Below, in pieces: positions 1 to 5,443 of a stretch of 7,923 nucleotides of DNA (within the stretch, counting starts at the first letter, position 1; every line of letters begins with the position of its first letter). The position numbers and the translations under genes were made by a program. Below the pieces are notes generated by a model. The model saw nothing but the letters and a program-made list of their open reading frames with translations. It had not been told where the DNA came from and searched no databases. This stretch comes from an uncultured Bacillota bacterium (GTDB lineage: Bacteria; Bacillota; Clostridia; Peptostreptococcales; Anaerovoracaceae). The DNA is taken from the NCBI GenBank assembly GCA_946410475.1, contig CAMKAM010000067.1, positions 1 to 7,923 on the forward strand. Reading direction: 5' to 3'.

Positions 1-35
1 CGGCCGTGCCATCTGATTTCTGTAAGCTGTTTCAT
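1..35 (-). CDS. 2-oxoacid:acceptor oxidoreductase gamma subunit, N-terminal fragment (runs off the left edge)
   Basis: Only 11 complete codons and part of a twelfth are visible, reading MKQLTEIRWHG plus CGN (Arg). EIRWHGR followed by GGQG is the well-known N-terminal signature of gamma subunits of pyruvate and other 2-oxoacid:ferredoxin oxidoreductases (PorG/VorC type). These enzymes oxidatively decarboxylate 2-oxoacids to acyl-CoA with ferredoxin as acceptor, in the cytoplasm of anaerobes. The GGQG part would lie just outside the window. An AAGGAGG ribosome binding site lies at 47-53. An in-frame ATG at 44 is only 2 nt from it, so the ATG at 35 (11 nt away) is preferred, although that spacing is a little long. 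The subunit type and 2-oxoacid substrate cannot be told from so few residues. Because the gene has its own leader and promoter-like site, it is probably the first gene of an oxidoreductase operon. Confidence 0.7.
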   Translation of the reverse strand, partial: MKQLTEIRWHG

Positions 36-73
36 TCTCTGCATTACCTCCTTAATATAACAAATACCATATC

Positions 74-88
74 ACAGTAATTTACTGT
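74..88. promoter_or_regulatory. Perfect 7-1-7 inverted repeat, candidate operator
   Basis: ACAGTAA-T-TTACTGT is a perfect dyad of 15 bp. It lies just downstream of the predicted transcription start (about 91) of the oxidoreductase gene, where a repressor would block initiation or early elongation. It could also form a small AU-rich hairpin in the leader. I do not recognise the binding protein. The role is inferred from position and symmetry only. Confidence 0.4.
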
Positions 89-97
89 CCGCTAAAT

Positions 98-126
98 ATT
101 ATCTCACACTATTATATCGATTTCAA
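98..126 (-). promoter_or_regulatory. Predicted sigma-A promoter for the oxidoreductase gene
   Basis: On the minus strand, TTGAAA (121-126) is followed by a 17-bp spacer and GATAAT (98-103). A perfect TATAAT (111-116) lies inside the spacer but has no good -35 at the right distance. The predicted start is near 91, giving a leader of about 55 nt to the ATG at 35. The same TTGAAA hexamer is used by the antiporter promoter. Confidence 0.5.
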
Positions 127-223
127 TTACTCGCACTATACTTTTGTCTTATAAAGCGTGAAAATCTATGGATACCCACACAAATTTTTTTCTTCTTGAT
201 ACCATATTTCCGCGCCGGAGCAC

Positions 224-251
224 AAAAAGAGAGCGGAGATATCCGCTCTCT
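224..251 (-). terminator. Rho-independent terminator of the antiporter gene
   Basis: A 10-bp perfect stem (AGAGAGCGGA at 228-237 with TCCGCTCTCT at 242-251) and a 4-nt loop are followed on the minus strand by a run of five T (224-228). It lies about 45 nt beyond the antiporter stop codon. It closes that transcription unit before the promoter of the oxidoreductase gene. Confidence 0.88.
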
Positions 252-295
252 CATTTGTCTGTTTAGCTTTCCCGGCTGTTTGCCCGTTGATCTGC

Positions 296-1750
296 TTATC
301 TAAAGAAGATAAGTGTGTCGAGCAGGAACAGCGGTTCAAGTATGCATACCGACCAGGCCATGTATCCGAAGAACGAAGGCATCTTGACCTTGTTTTCCTC
401 AGCGATCGACTTGACCATGAAGTTCGGTGCGTTACCGATGTAAGTGTTAGCACCCATGAATACAGCACCTGCCGAAACAGCCATGAGGTTGATCGTAGCA
501 ACTGTACCGACTGTTGTCGCAAGGCCTGTTGTCGATCCCATCGCACCTGCTGTAGTGAGGAATACGAGGTATGTCGGAGCGTTGTCAAGGAACGAGGACA
601 GAGCACCTGTCATCCAGAAGAACTGCCACGGATGCTCGATTCCGAGCGCCGAACCGTGTGTCTTCAGCAGAGCCAGTGCCGGGATCATCGTAAGGAAGAT
701 TCCTATGAACAGTCTTGCAACTTCGGCGATAGGCTCGAATGTGAACTTGTTCGCTTCTCTCGTTTCTTTCTTCGTCGTCTTCATCGAGAGGAATGCCGCG
801 ATCAGGATGATCACGATCTCGAGAATGCTGTTGTACGGCATTACTACGCCCGCGATGTTGATACCGTTAAGTTCGTGTGTAGCCTGGTCCATGAAGAACG
901 GGATGTTCTTAACGACACCGGAGAGGACTACAGCGCCAACTACCATGGCAACGAAGATAAGGTTGTGAGCTCCCTCGACGTGGATCTTCTCTTTGTTGTT
1001 CGGGTCGATAGTCGGCTTTCTGCCTGCAGCATACTCTTTCTTGATGTATCTCTTGTCAAGAATGATGTATACGATCGTAAGAACAGCGATGTTCAGGACC
1101 ATCAGCGGCAGGAGTCTCATCGTCCAGAAGAACGGAACGTTTCTGAGGAATCCCAGGAACAGCGGCGGGTCACCAACAGGTGTCAGACATCCACCGATGT
1201 TTGCTACCATGAATATGAAGAATACTACTGTGTGAGCTCTCTTTTCTCTCCACTCGTTCGCTCTGAGGATCGGTCTGATCATGAGCATAGCAGCACCTGT
1301 CGTTCCTACCCAGGAAGCGAGCAGTGCGCCGATCAGCAGCATTACTACGTTAGTCTTTGTAGTACCTGCGATCGAGCCCTTCAGAACGATACCGCCCGCA
1401 GCTACGAACAGTCCGAACAGCAGTACGATGAACGGGAGGTAGTCGAGCAGTACAGTTTCAAGAACGTAGAACGTCAGTACGTGGCCGCCGTAAGCGATCC
1501 CGAACGGGACAAGGAATATCAGCGCCCACAGAAGAGCCACTTTCAGCTGGTTGTGCTCCCAGAACTCTGGTTTTACCAGCGGGAAGATAGCGATGGAAAG
1601 CAACATGCCTACGAACGGGATGATGCTCCAGATAGGAAGCGTTTCACCGATCTCAACATGTCCGCCCTCTTCGGCAAACGACATAAGTCCTGTGCAAAGG
1701 ATCATTATTGCAGCCGCTCCGAAGATTTTCAGTGATGTTTTGTTAAGCAT
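296..1750 (-). CDS. NhaD-like sodium:proton antiporter (IT/CitMHS superfamily)
   Basis: A 484-residue polytopic inner-membrane protein, predicted to exchange Na+ for H+ and so serve pH and sodium homeostasis. The N-terminus (about residues 5-26) is a signal-like helix ending in FAEEGG, then hydrophobic helices run to the C-terminus. Family motifs are visible: ANIGGCLTPVGDPPLFLGF (183-201), SSFLDNAPTYLVFL (385-398) and YIGNAPNFMVKSIAE (437-451). The paired 'GDPP' and 'DNAPT / GNAPN' elements are typical of the NhaD and citrate-transporter-like (ArsB/NhaD) fold, where they form the ion-binding re-entrant regions. Length is normal for the family. The ATG start has a GGAG about 10 nt upstream. 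It is a single-gene unit with its own promoter and terminator. Within this superfamily substrate is hard to assign: Na+/H+ exchange is the best guess because of the GDPP and NAPNFMVK elements, but an organic anion is possible. Confidence 0.88.
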   Translation of the reverse strand: MLNKTSLKIFGAAAIMILCTGLMSFAEEGGHVEIGETLPIWSIIPFVGMLLSIAIFPLVKPEFWEHNQLKVALLWALIFLVPFGIAYGGHVLTFYVLETVLLDYLPFIVLLFGLFVAAGGIVLKGSIAGTTKTNVVMLLIGALLASWVGTTGAAMLMIRPILRANEWREKRAHTVVFFIFMVANIGGCLTPVGDPPLFLGFLRNVPFFWTMRLLPLMVLNIAVLTIVYIILDKRYIKKEYAAGRKPTIDPNNKEKIHVEGAHNLIFVAMVVGAVVLSGVVKNIPFFMDQATHELNGINIAGVVMPYNSILEIVIILIAAFLSMKTTKKETREANKFTFEPIAEVARLFIGIFLTMIPALALLKTHGSALGIEHPWQFFWMTGALSSFLDNAPTYLVFLTTAGAMGSTTGLATTVGTVATINLMAVSAGAVFMGANTYIGNAPNFMVKSIAEENKVKMPSFFGYMAWSVCILEPLFLLDTLIFFR

Positions 1751-1818
1751 AATTACACGTCTCCAAACAACTAATAATGAATAAGAAAGTAATTCGTCCG
1801 CCCATTGCGAACAGAGTG

Positions 1819-1847
1819 ATTATATCATCTAAAACTTGCCGTTTCAA
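1819..1847 (-). promoter_or_regulatory. Strong predicted sigma-A promoter of the antiporter gene
   Basis: Minus strand: TTGAAA (1842-1847), 17-bp spacer, then perfect TATAAT (1819-1824) preceded by TGA, which forms an extended -10 (TGATATAAT). The predicted start is near 1812, giving a leader of about 61 nt. The rest of the 1751-1895 gap shows no gene. No convincing GC-rich terminator follows rlmH, so some rlmH transcripts may read into the antiporter gene. Confidence 0.75.
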
Positions 1848-1895
1848 TCATTCTGACAAAAAATTAACGCCTTGAATTGTCGGACTTTTTGCTGA

Positions 1896-2390
1896 TTATT
1901 TGTGGTATTTTTCATTCCTGTTGATCTTGAACGATCTGTAGATCTGCTCGAGCAGTATGACTCTCATCATCTGATGCGGGAATGTCATCGCCGAGAACGA
2001 CAGCTTGAAGTCGGCCCGGTCGCTTACTGCCTTCGAAAGGCCGTTCGACCCGCCTATGATGAAGGAGATATCGCTCTTTCCGTCCAGAGCCAGGCCCGCC
2101 ATCTTCTCGGCCAGACCTTCACTGGTCAGAGCCTTGCCCTTGATTTCGAGCGTTATCACATATTCGTGCGGGCTTCTTCCTGCCGCGCCGCTCTTGCCTG
2201 CCTTTCCGCTTACTGCGCCGAGCGCCTGCAGGATGCTTTCGCCCTCTTCATCTATGTCATCGGAGCGGCTCTCTTTCAGTTCTGTCACCGAAACGTTCGC
2301 GTAAGCCCCGAGCCTCTTCAGATACTCGGCTTCCGCGTCTTTCCAGTACTTTTCCTTCAGTTTCCCTATGCAGATTATCTTTATATTCAT
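1896..2390 (-). CDS. rlmH: 23S rRNA (pseudouridine(1915)-N(3))-methyltransferase RlmH
   Basis: A 164-residue SPOUT-class methyltransferase that uses S-adenosylmethionine to methylate N3 of pseudouridine 1915 in helix 69 of 23S rRNA, acting on assembled 70S ribosomes in the cytoplasm. The start MNIKIICIGKLKEKYW is characteristic. The knot and SAM-binding region shows FIIGGSNGL (110-118), and the C-terminal signature runs from LSFSAMTFPHQMMRVILLEQ (130-149) to the terminal YHK. The usual 'PYHK' ending reads 'KYHK' here. The length is a few residues above the roughly 159 of the Staphylococcus aureus protein, because of a Gly/Ser/Ala-rich loop at about 57-74. Its ATG overlaps the stop of the upstream acetyltransferase gene (ATGA), so the two are translationally coupled. 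It is the last gene of the walJ-GNAT-rlmH unit. Confidence 0.96.
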   Translation of the reverse strand: MNIKIICIGKLKEKYWKDAEAEYLKRLGAYANVSVTELKESRSDDIDEEGESILQALGAVSGKAGKSGAAGRSPHEYVITLEIKGKALTSEGLAEKMAGLALDGKSDISFIIGGSNGLSKAVSDRADFKLSFSAMTFPHQMMRVILLEQIYRSFKINRNEKYHK

Positions 2391-2893
2391 ATCAGATCCA
2401 ATTCAAAAAACAATGCGTTGTCCGACGGGTTCCCGTTGTAATTCTCTATCGGGCGGAACCCGAATCCCCCGTACATGCTGACGGCGGCTTCCATGAACGG
2501 AAAAGAGTCGAGGCGCATCTTCCTATATCCTATCGCCCGGGCTTCCTCCACTATCTTCTCCATCAGCAGCCTTCCCGCCTTGAGGCCCCGCGCAGCCGGC
2601 GTCACATAAAGACGCTTAGCTTCGCAGATCCCGTCCTCAAGTTTGCACAGGGCCGCGCACCCGACCGGAACAGCGCCCTTCAGCGCGACATAGAACCGTC
2701 CTTCCGGCGGAGCGTATTTCCCGGCAATGTCCGCGAGCTCCTCTTCCAGGTGCTGGTTCTTCAGCACCTCCGCCATCATGTCGTCATTCTCCATCAGCCA
2801 GCCGACATATTCCTTCATGAGAGCAAGGACTTCCTTTTCCCGGCCTTCCGCCGGGGCGATCACGATCTGCCCGGGCTTAGAGTTTTCCCTCAT
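2387..2893 (-). CDS. GNAT family N-acetyltransferase
   Basis: A 168-residue cytoplasmic protein with the GNAT fold, which transfers an acetyl group from acetyl-CoA to an amine. The substrate is unknown. The motif A region is EAKRLYVTPAARGLKAGRLL (91-110). The pyrophosphate-binding R-x-x-G-x-G/A loop is degenerate, reading RGLKAG with Lys in place of the first Gly. Helix 3 and strand 5 follow (MEKIVEEARAIGYRKMRLDS), then the C-terminal GFGFRPIENYNGNP and FFELDL ending that is common in this GNAT subgroup. The N-terminal 60 residues are a charged helical region. The start ATG at 2893 has GAAAGGAG about 9 nt upstream, and this site overlaps the TGA stop of the metallo-hydrolase gene. The stop overlaps the rlmH start by 4 nt. 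The close packing suggests co-expression, not necessarily a shared pathway. Confidence 0.9.
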   Translation of the reverse strand: MRENSKPGQIVIAPAEGREKEVLALMKEYVGWLMENDDMMAEVLKNQHLEEELADIAGKYAPPEGRFYVALKGAVPVGCAALCKLEDGICEAKRLYVTPAARGLKAGRLLMEKIVEEARAIGYRKMRLDSFPFMEAAVSMYGGFGFRPIENYNGNPSDNALFFELDLI

Positions 2894-2908
2894 GACGATC
2901 TGCTCCTT

Positions 2909-3745
2909 TCAAACTTCAAATACCGGGCTGACGCTGTCACGCGTGATGACTCCCATTTCGATCCCGCCGCCCGAAATGGATCCGCCGGCTCCTATATCCG
3001 CTGCGGAGATGCCCTCTTCCGCAAGACGGTTCTTCACAGTAAGCATCGCCATCTCCGGAGAATTGTTCTCTTTTGACAGATGCGCGAGCAGAACGGTGCG
3101 TTTTTTCTGCTGCTCTTCATCCTCTTCGCGTATCATCCGGACGATGCAGTCCGCCGCCGCCTCATTGGACAGATGTCCTCCGTCACCGAGGATCCTTCTT
3201 TTGACATAGTACGGATAGCGCCCCATCTGAAGGACATTGACGTCATGATTGGCCTCCAGCGCTATCAGATCCGAATCCTTTATCTCATTGAATATCCTGT
3301 CGCATACATAGCCTGTGTCCGTCAATATGCTGATCTGCTTGCCGCTGTGGAAAAACGAGTAGCTTACCGCACCGGCTGAATCATGATGAGTCGCGAAGCT
3401 TTTCACTTCGATGTCACCTATCGTGAATCTGTCACCGCTGTCAAAAGTCACATGCCTCTCGTCGCCGACGATATCTTTGACCGCGTCCCATGTTTCGAAA
3501 TTCGAATATGAAACGATCTGAGGCAGCTGCTTTCTGAGGATGCGCAGGCTCTTCACATGGTCAGTGTGCTCATGAGTTATCAAAAGAGCGCTGACCTCTG
3601 ACGGGTCAGTGCCGACCGACTGCAGCCCCTCCCTCGTCCTCTTGCCGCTGATACCGGCGTCGACGAGGATGACCGTCTTTTCGCTTCTTATCATATAGCA
3701 GTTCCCGGAGGAGCCGCTGGATATCGAACAAAAGTAAAATCCCAT
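2909..3745 (-). CDS. walJ: MBL-fold metallo-hydrolase of the WalJ/YycJ type
   Basis: A 278-residue cytoplasmic metallo-beta-lactamase-fold hydrolase. In Bacillus and other Firmicutes the relative WalJ (YycJ) is encoded near walRK and rlmH and has been linked to coordination of cell division and DNA replication, with proposed nuclease-type activity. Visible metal-binding motifs are THEHTDH (57-63), HHDS (120-123), LTDTG (141-145), EANHD (164-168), GHLS (190-193) and AHLSKENN (221-228). This is the full two-metal site expected for the family. The start chosen is the ATG at 3745, because GGAGG (3751-3755) lies 5 nt upstream and the protein then begins MGFYFCSISSGSSGN, the normal family N-terminus. 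The open frame extends to 3826 but the extra residues have no family match. It is the first gene of a unit with the acetyltransferase and rlmH. A weak TATGAT (3768-3773) could be its -10, but no matching -35 was found. Confidence 0.92.
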   Translation of the reverse strand: MGFYFCSISSGSSGNCYMIRSEKTVILVDAGISGKRTREGLQSVGTDPSEVSALLITHEHTDHVKSLRILRKQLPQIVSYSNFETWDAVKDIVGDERHVTFDSGDRFTIGDIEVKSFATHHDSAGAVSYSFFHSGKQISILTDTGYVCDRIFNEIKDSDLIALEANHDVNVLQMGRYPYYVKRRILGDGGHLSNEAAADCIVRMIREEDEEQQKKRTVLLAHLSKENNSPEMAMLTVKNRLAEEGISAADIGAGGSISGGGIEMGVITRDSVSPVFEV

Positions 3746-3804
3746 ATTAGCCTCCGTCCGCAATATTATCATACAGCCGGCTTTTTTTCCACTTTCCTGC
3801 CGGG

Positions 3805-3833
3805 TTGCAACCGCACATGTTTTCATATATCAT
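3805..3833 (+). promoter_or_regulatory. Predicted sigma-A promoter of rnhA, placed for a leaderless transcript
   Basis: TTGCAA (3805-3810), a 17-bp spacer and TATCAT (3828-3833). Counting from the -10 gives a start at about 3840-3841, the A of the rnhA ATG at 3841 or one base before it. No Shine-Dalgarno sequence is visible before any of the possible starts (TTG 3805, ATG 3817, ATG 3841), unlike every other gene in the window. The 95-bp gap to the divergent walJ gene also contains AGCCGGC followed by a T-run, but no hairpin of terminator quality. Confidence 0.55.
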
Positions 3834-3840
3834 CACATAT

Positions 3841-4380
3841 ATGAAAGTCATGATACACACAGACGGAGCATGCTCCGGAAACCAGAACGAAGAAAACATC
3901 GGCGGCTGGGGAGCCGTCCTTGAATACGGACCGCACGAAAAAGAGATCTGCGGCGGCGAAATAAATACGACGAACAACAGGATGGAGATGACCGCCCTGC
4001 TGGAAGCTTTCCGTGCTCTGAAAAAGCCCGGTCTCGAGATCGATGTCTTCTGCGACAGTTCTTATCTTATGGACTGTTTCAGAAAGGGCTGGTACCGAAA
4101 CTGGCTGAAGAACGGCTGGAAAACCGCATCGAAAAAGCCTGTCGAGAACCGCGACCTGTGGGAGGCCCTGCTTCCGTATATAAGCGAACACGACATCACG
4201 TTCTTCCGCGTCAAAGGTCACGTGAACCTGGACCACCCGTCCACGAATGCCGAAAAACTCTATGAACAATTCAAAGAATGGAACGGCGGCGAAATGACGT
4301 ACGAAAACTTTGAGCACGCCACAAGGATGAACAACCGCGCCGATGCCCTCGCAAATAAAGGTATGGATGAATTCAGGTGA
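3841..4380 (+). CDS. rnhA: Ribonuclease HI family protein with extended C-terminal insertion
   Basis: RNase HI cuts the RNA strand of RNA:DNA hybrids (R-loops, primers) in the cytoplasm with two Mg2+ ions. From the ATG at 3841 the protein has 179 residues. All four catalytic acids are present: D8 in HTDGACSGN, E49 in NNRMEMTALL, D72 in CDSSYLMD and D168 in NNRADALAN. The flexible-loop His is H127 in RVKGH. The basic protrusion (about 82-103, KGWYRNWLKNGWKTASKKP) closely resembles that of the Escherichia coli enzyme. Between H127 and D168 there are 40 residues, against about 9 in E. coli RNase HI (155 residues). The extra segment includes LYEQFKEWNGGEMTYENF. The start at 3841 is chosen because MKVMIHTDGACSGN matches the family N-terminus. 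The frame is open back to a TTG at 3805, but those residues overlap the promoter. ATG 3850 is another possibility. It is the only plus-strand gene. Confidence 0.93.
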   Translation: MKVMIHTDGACSGNQNEENIGGWGAVLEYGPHEKEICGGEINTTNNRMEMTALLEAFRALKKPGLEIDVFCDSSYLMDCFRKGWYRNWLKNGWKTASKKPVENRDLWEALLPYISEHDITFFRVKGHVNLDHPSTNAEKLYEQFKEWNGGEMTYENFEHATRMNNRADALANKGMDEFR

Positions 4381-4381
4381 T

Positions 4382-4396
4382 CCGGCATGTCGCCGG
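4382..4396. other. Small GC hairpin between convergent rnhA and orf99
   Basis: CCGGC (4382-4386), loop ATGTC, GCCGG (4392-4396), inside the 22-bp gap between the stops of two convergent genes. It lacks a T-run on either side, so it is at best a weak terminator or a 3'-end stabiliser for both messages. Confidence 0.35.
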
Positions 4397-4402
4397 CTCC
4401 GT

Positions 4403-4702
4403 TCAGCGCCGCTTCCTGTTCCTGTAAAGGATAGCAGTAACGATCACGCCCAGAGTGAAAGCGATCACTGCAGCCAGGACATATCCGCCCGCGCTGACGC
4501 CGAGCAGAGTTGCGCCTGTCATTCCGCTTCCTCCGGCAAAACCGGACCCTCCTGTTATGTCCGCAAAAGCAGCAACAAGAACGAACAAAAGAGTTACCGA
4601 AACACCGCCCCAACCTCTGAGGGCTTTTTTGTTTCTTTCTCTTTTGAGTTCAGCTGCTCTTCTGTGGAGCTTCGCCAGCCTTTCTTCCGGAGTTCTCATC
4701 AT
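4403..4702 (-). CDS. Small two-helix membrane protein (orf99), paralogue of the 114-residue protein of the sigma operon
   Basis: Family not recognised. It has 99 residues: a charged, helical N-terminal tail (MRTPEERLAKLHRRAAEL and following, to about residue 30), TM1 (about 33-48), a Gly/Ser-rich external loop (ADITGGSGFAGGSGMTG), TM2 (about 70-92) and a basic end YRNRKRR. By the positive-inside rule both ends should be cytoplasmic. The first 22 residues share 15 identities with the product of 6076-6420, and the loop and TM2 also align (SGMTG with SGMSG, IAFTLG with IAFLLG), so the two are clearly paralogues. Two adjacent ATGs are possible (4702, 4699). An AAGGAAGGG site lies about 7 nt before the first. 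No promoter is evident and a terminator (4757-4785) lies upstream, so expression by read-through of the sigma operon is likely. A small hairpin (4720-4738) precedes the ribosome binding site. An anti-sigma-like role is inference only. Confidence 0.8.
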   Translation of the reverse strand: MMRTPEERLAKLHRRAAELKRERNKKALRGWGGVSVTLLFVLVAAFADITGGSGFAGGSGMTGATLLGVSAGGYVLAAVIAFTLGVIVTAILYRNRKRR

Positions 4703-4719
4703 ACAGGATCCCTTCCTTC

Positions 4720-4738
4720 AGATGCCCTCATGGCACCT
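4720..4738 (-). other. Hairpin in the leader just upstream of orf99
   Basis: Minus-strand RNA: AGGTGCC, loop ATGAG, GGCATCT, giving a 7-bp stem with one G-U pair. It lies directly before the AAGGAAGGG ribosome binding site of orf99. It may protect the 5' end or affect ribosome access. The effect is unknown. Confidence 0.3.
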
Positions 4739-4756
4739 CTTCAATATTACAGATAC

Positions 4757-4785
4757 AAAAAAGCCCGGGTCTCCCCGGGTTTTTT
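4757..4785. terminator. Bidirectional rho-independent terminator after the PrsW-like gene
   Basis: A6 (4757-4762), G, CCCGGG (4764-4769), loop TCTC, CCCGGG (4774-4779), T6 (4780-4785). On the minus strand the GC stem is followed by T6 and ends the sigma/PrsW operon 23 nt beyond the protease stop. On the plus strand the T6 at 4780-4785 would stop rnhA transcripts that have run antisense through orf99. Confidence 0.88.
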
Positions 4786-4807
4786 AAAAAATATAGGAAA
4801 AAATTTA

Positions 4808-5443
4808 TCAACTTTTCATTTTGTCCGAAATAGTCTTTCCGGAGATGATATAAAACGCCGTCGTCAGCATCGGTATCAGGTAACCGACGAATGCCGCCGC
4901 GCCGGTCTGCGATACAAGAATGTTATATATACCATGAAAAGTCGTGGCTACCGCAAGGAGACCGATCGTTCCCGCGGTCCTCAGCCAGACCTGATCCCAC
5001 AGGTACAAAAGGCCGGTCGCTATAAGGGCTCCGCAGACGATATGCATCGCTCCTGTACCGAACCCCCTTATCAAGATGAACCATACATTCTCCGCCCCGT
5101 TCTGAGTAAGCCAGCATACATTCTCGAAAGTGGCGAAGCCGACAGCGATCATCTGGATCCAGCCCGAGACCTCTTCTTTTTTCGGATCGAATATCAGGAT
5201 GTAGAAAAAGATCGGCAGTACCTTCATTATCTCCTCTACAGCGGGAGCTATATCGACAGAGGCCTCCGAAATATCCTGGCCGGCGATCGCTGCGATGAAT
5301 GTGCTGATATACGATGACAGCAGACAAACCGTCATCCCGCACAGCAGGAATACCGAGACCTGCTTTCTCGCTCTTCTCGTACATAGGATCGCTATTATCA
5401 GCGGCGCCGCAAGGCAGACGTATATATTCTCTATATAATTCAT
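4808..5443 (-). CDS. PrsW-family intramembrane metalloprotease
   Basis: A 211-residue membrane protein with about seven helices. PrsW of Bacillus performs the first cut of the anti-sigma factor RsiW, leading to release of SigW. The family belongs to the CPBP/Abi-like intramembrane protease superfamily. All four conserved motifs are visible: EEIMK (E70, E71, K74) at the start of a helix, GFATFEN (102-108, E107), RGFGTGAMH (126-134, H134) and TFHGIYN (168-174, H170). These Glu and His residues are the expected active site within the membrane. The length is close to that of Bacillus PrsW (about 218). Its ATG overlaps the stop of the upstream seven-helix protein gene by 4 nt (ATGA), and it is the last gene before the terminator at 4757-4785. 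Its presence in a sigma-factor operon with small membrane proteins suggests that it acts on one of them. The actual substrate is not shown by the sequence. Confidence 0.88.
   Translation of the reverse strand: MNYIENIYVCLAAPLIIAILCTRRARKQVSVFLLCGMTVCLLSSYISTFIAAIAGQDISEASVDIAPAVEEIMKVLPIFFYILIFDPKKEEVSGWIQMIAVGFATFENVCWLTQNGAENVWFILIRGFGTGAMHIVCGALIATGLLYLWDQVWLRTAGTIGLLAVATTFHGIYNILVSQTGAAAFVGYLIPMLTTAFYIISGKTISDKMKS

Noticed and set aside
287..1735. Long open frame of 482 codons on the plus strand opposite the antiporter gene
   Set aside because: It is an antisense shadow of the antiporter gene. The protein is highly charged and Cys-rich with no recognisable domain, no ribosome binding site and no promoter. 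The minus-strand frame has clear transporter motifs.
1748..1812. Riboswitch in the antiporter leader
   Set aside because: The predicted leader is only about 61 nt and shows no stable conserved-looking stems, too little for a known sodium or pH-responsive RNA.
1848..1895. Terminator after rlmH
   Set aside because: There is a T6 stretch on the minus strand, but no GC-rich stem precedes it; only weak AT pairing is possible.
3746..3826. N-terminal extension of the metallo-hydrolase to 3826
   Set aside because: A GGAGG lies 5 nt before the ATG at 3745, and the family N-terminus begins there. The extension would overlap the rnhA promoter.
4343..5317. 324-codon plus-strand open frame across orf99, the terminator and the protease gene
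   Set aside because: It crosses an intrinsic terminator and is antisense to two well-supported genes. The composition is low-complexity and charged, with no family match.
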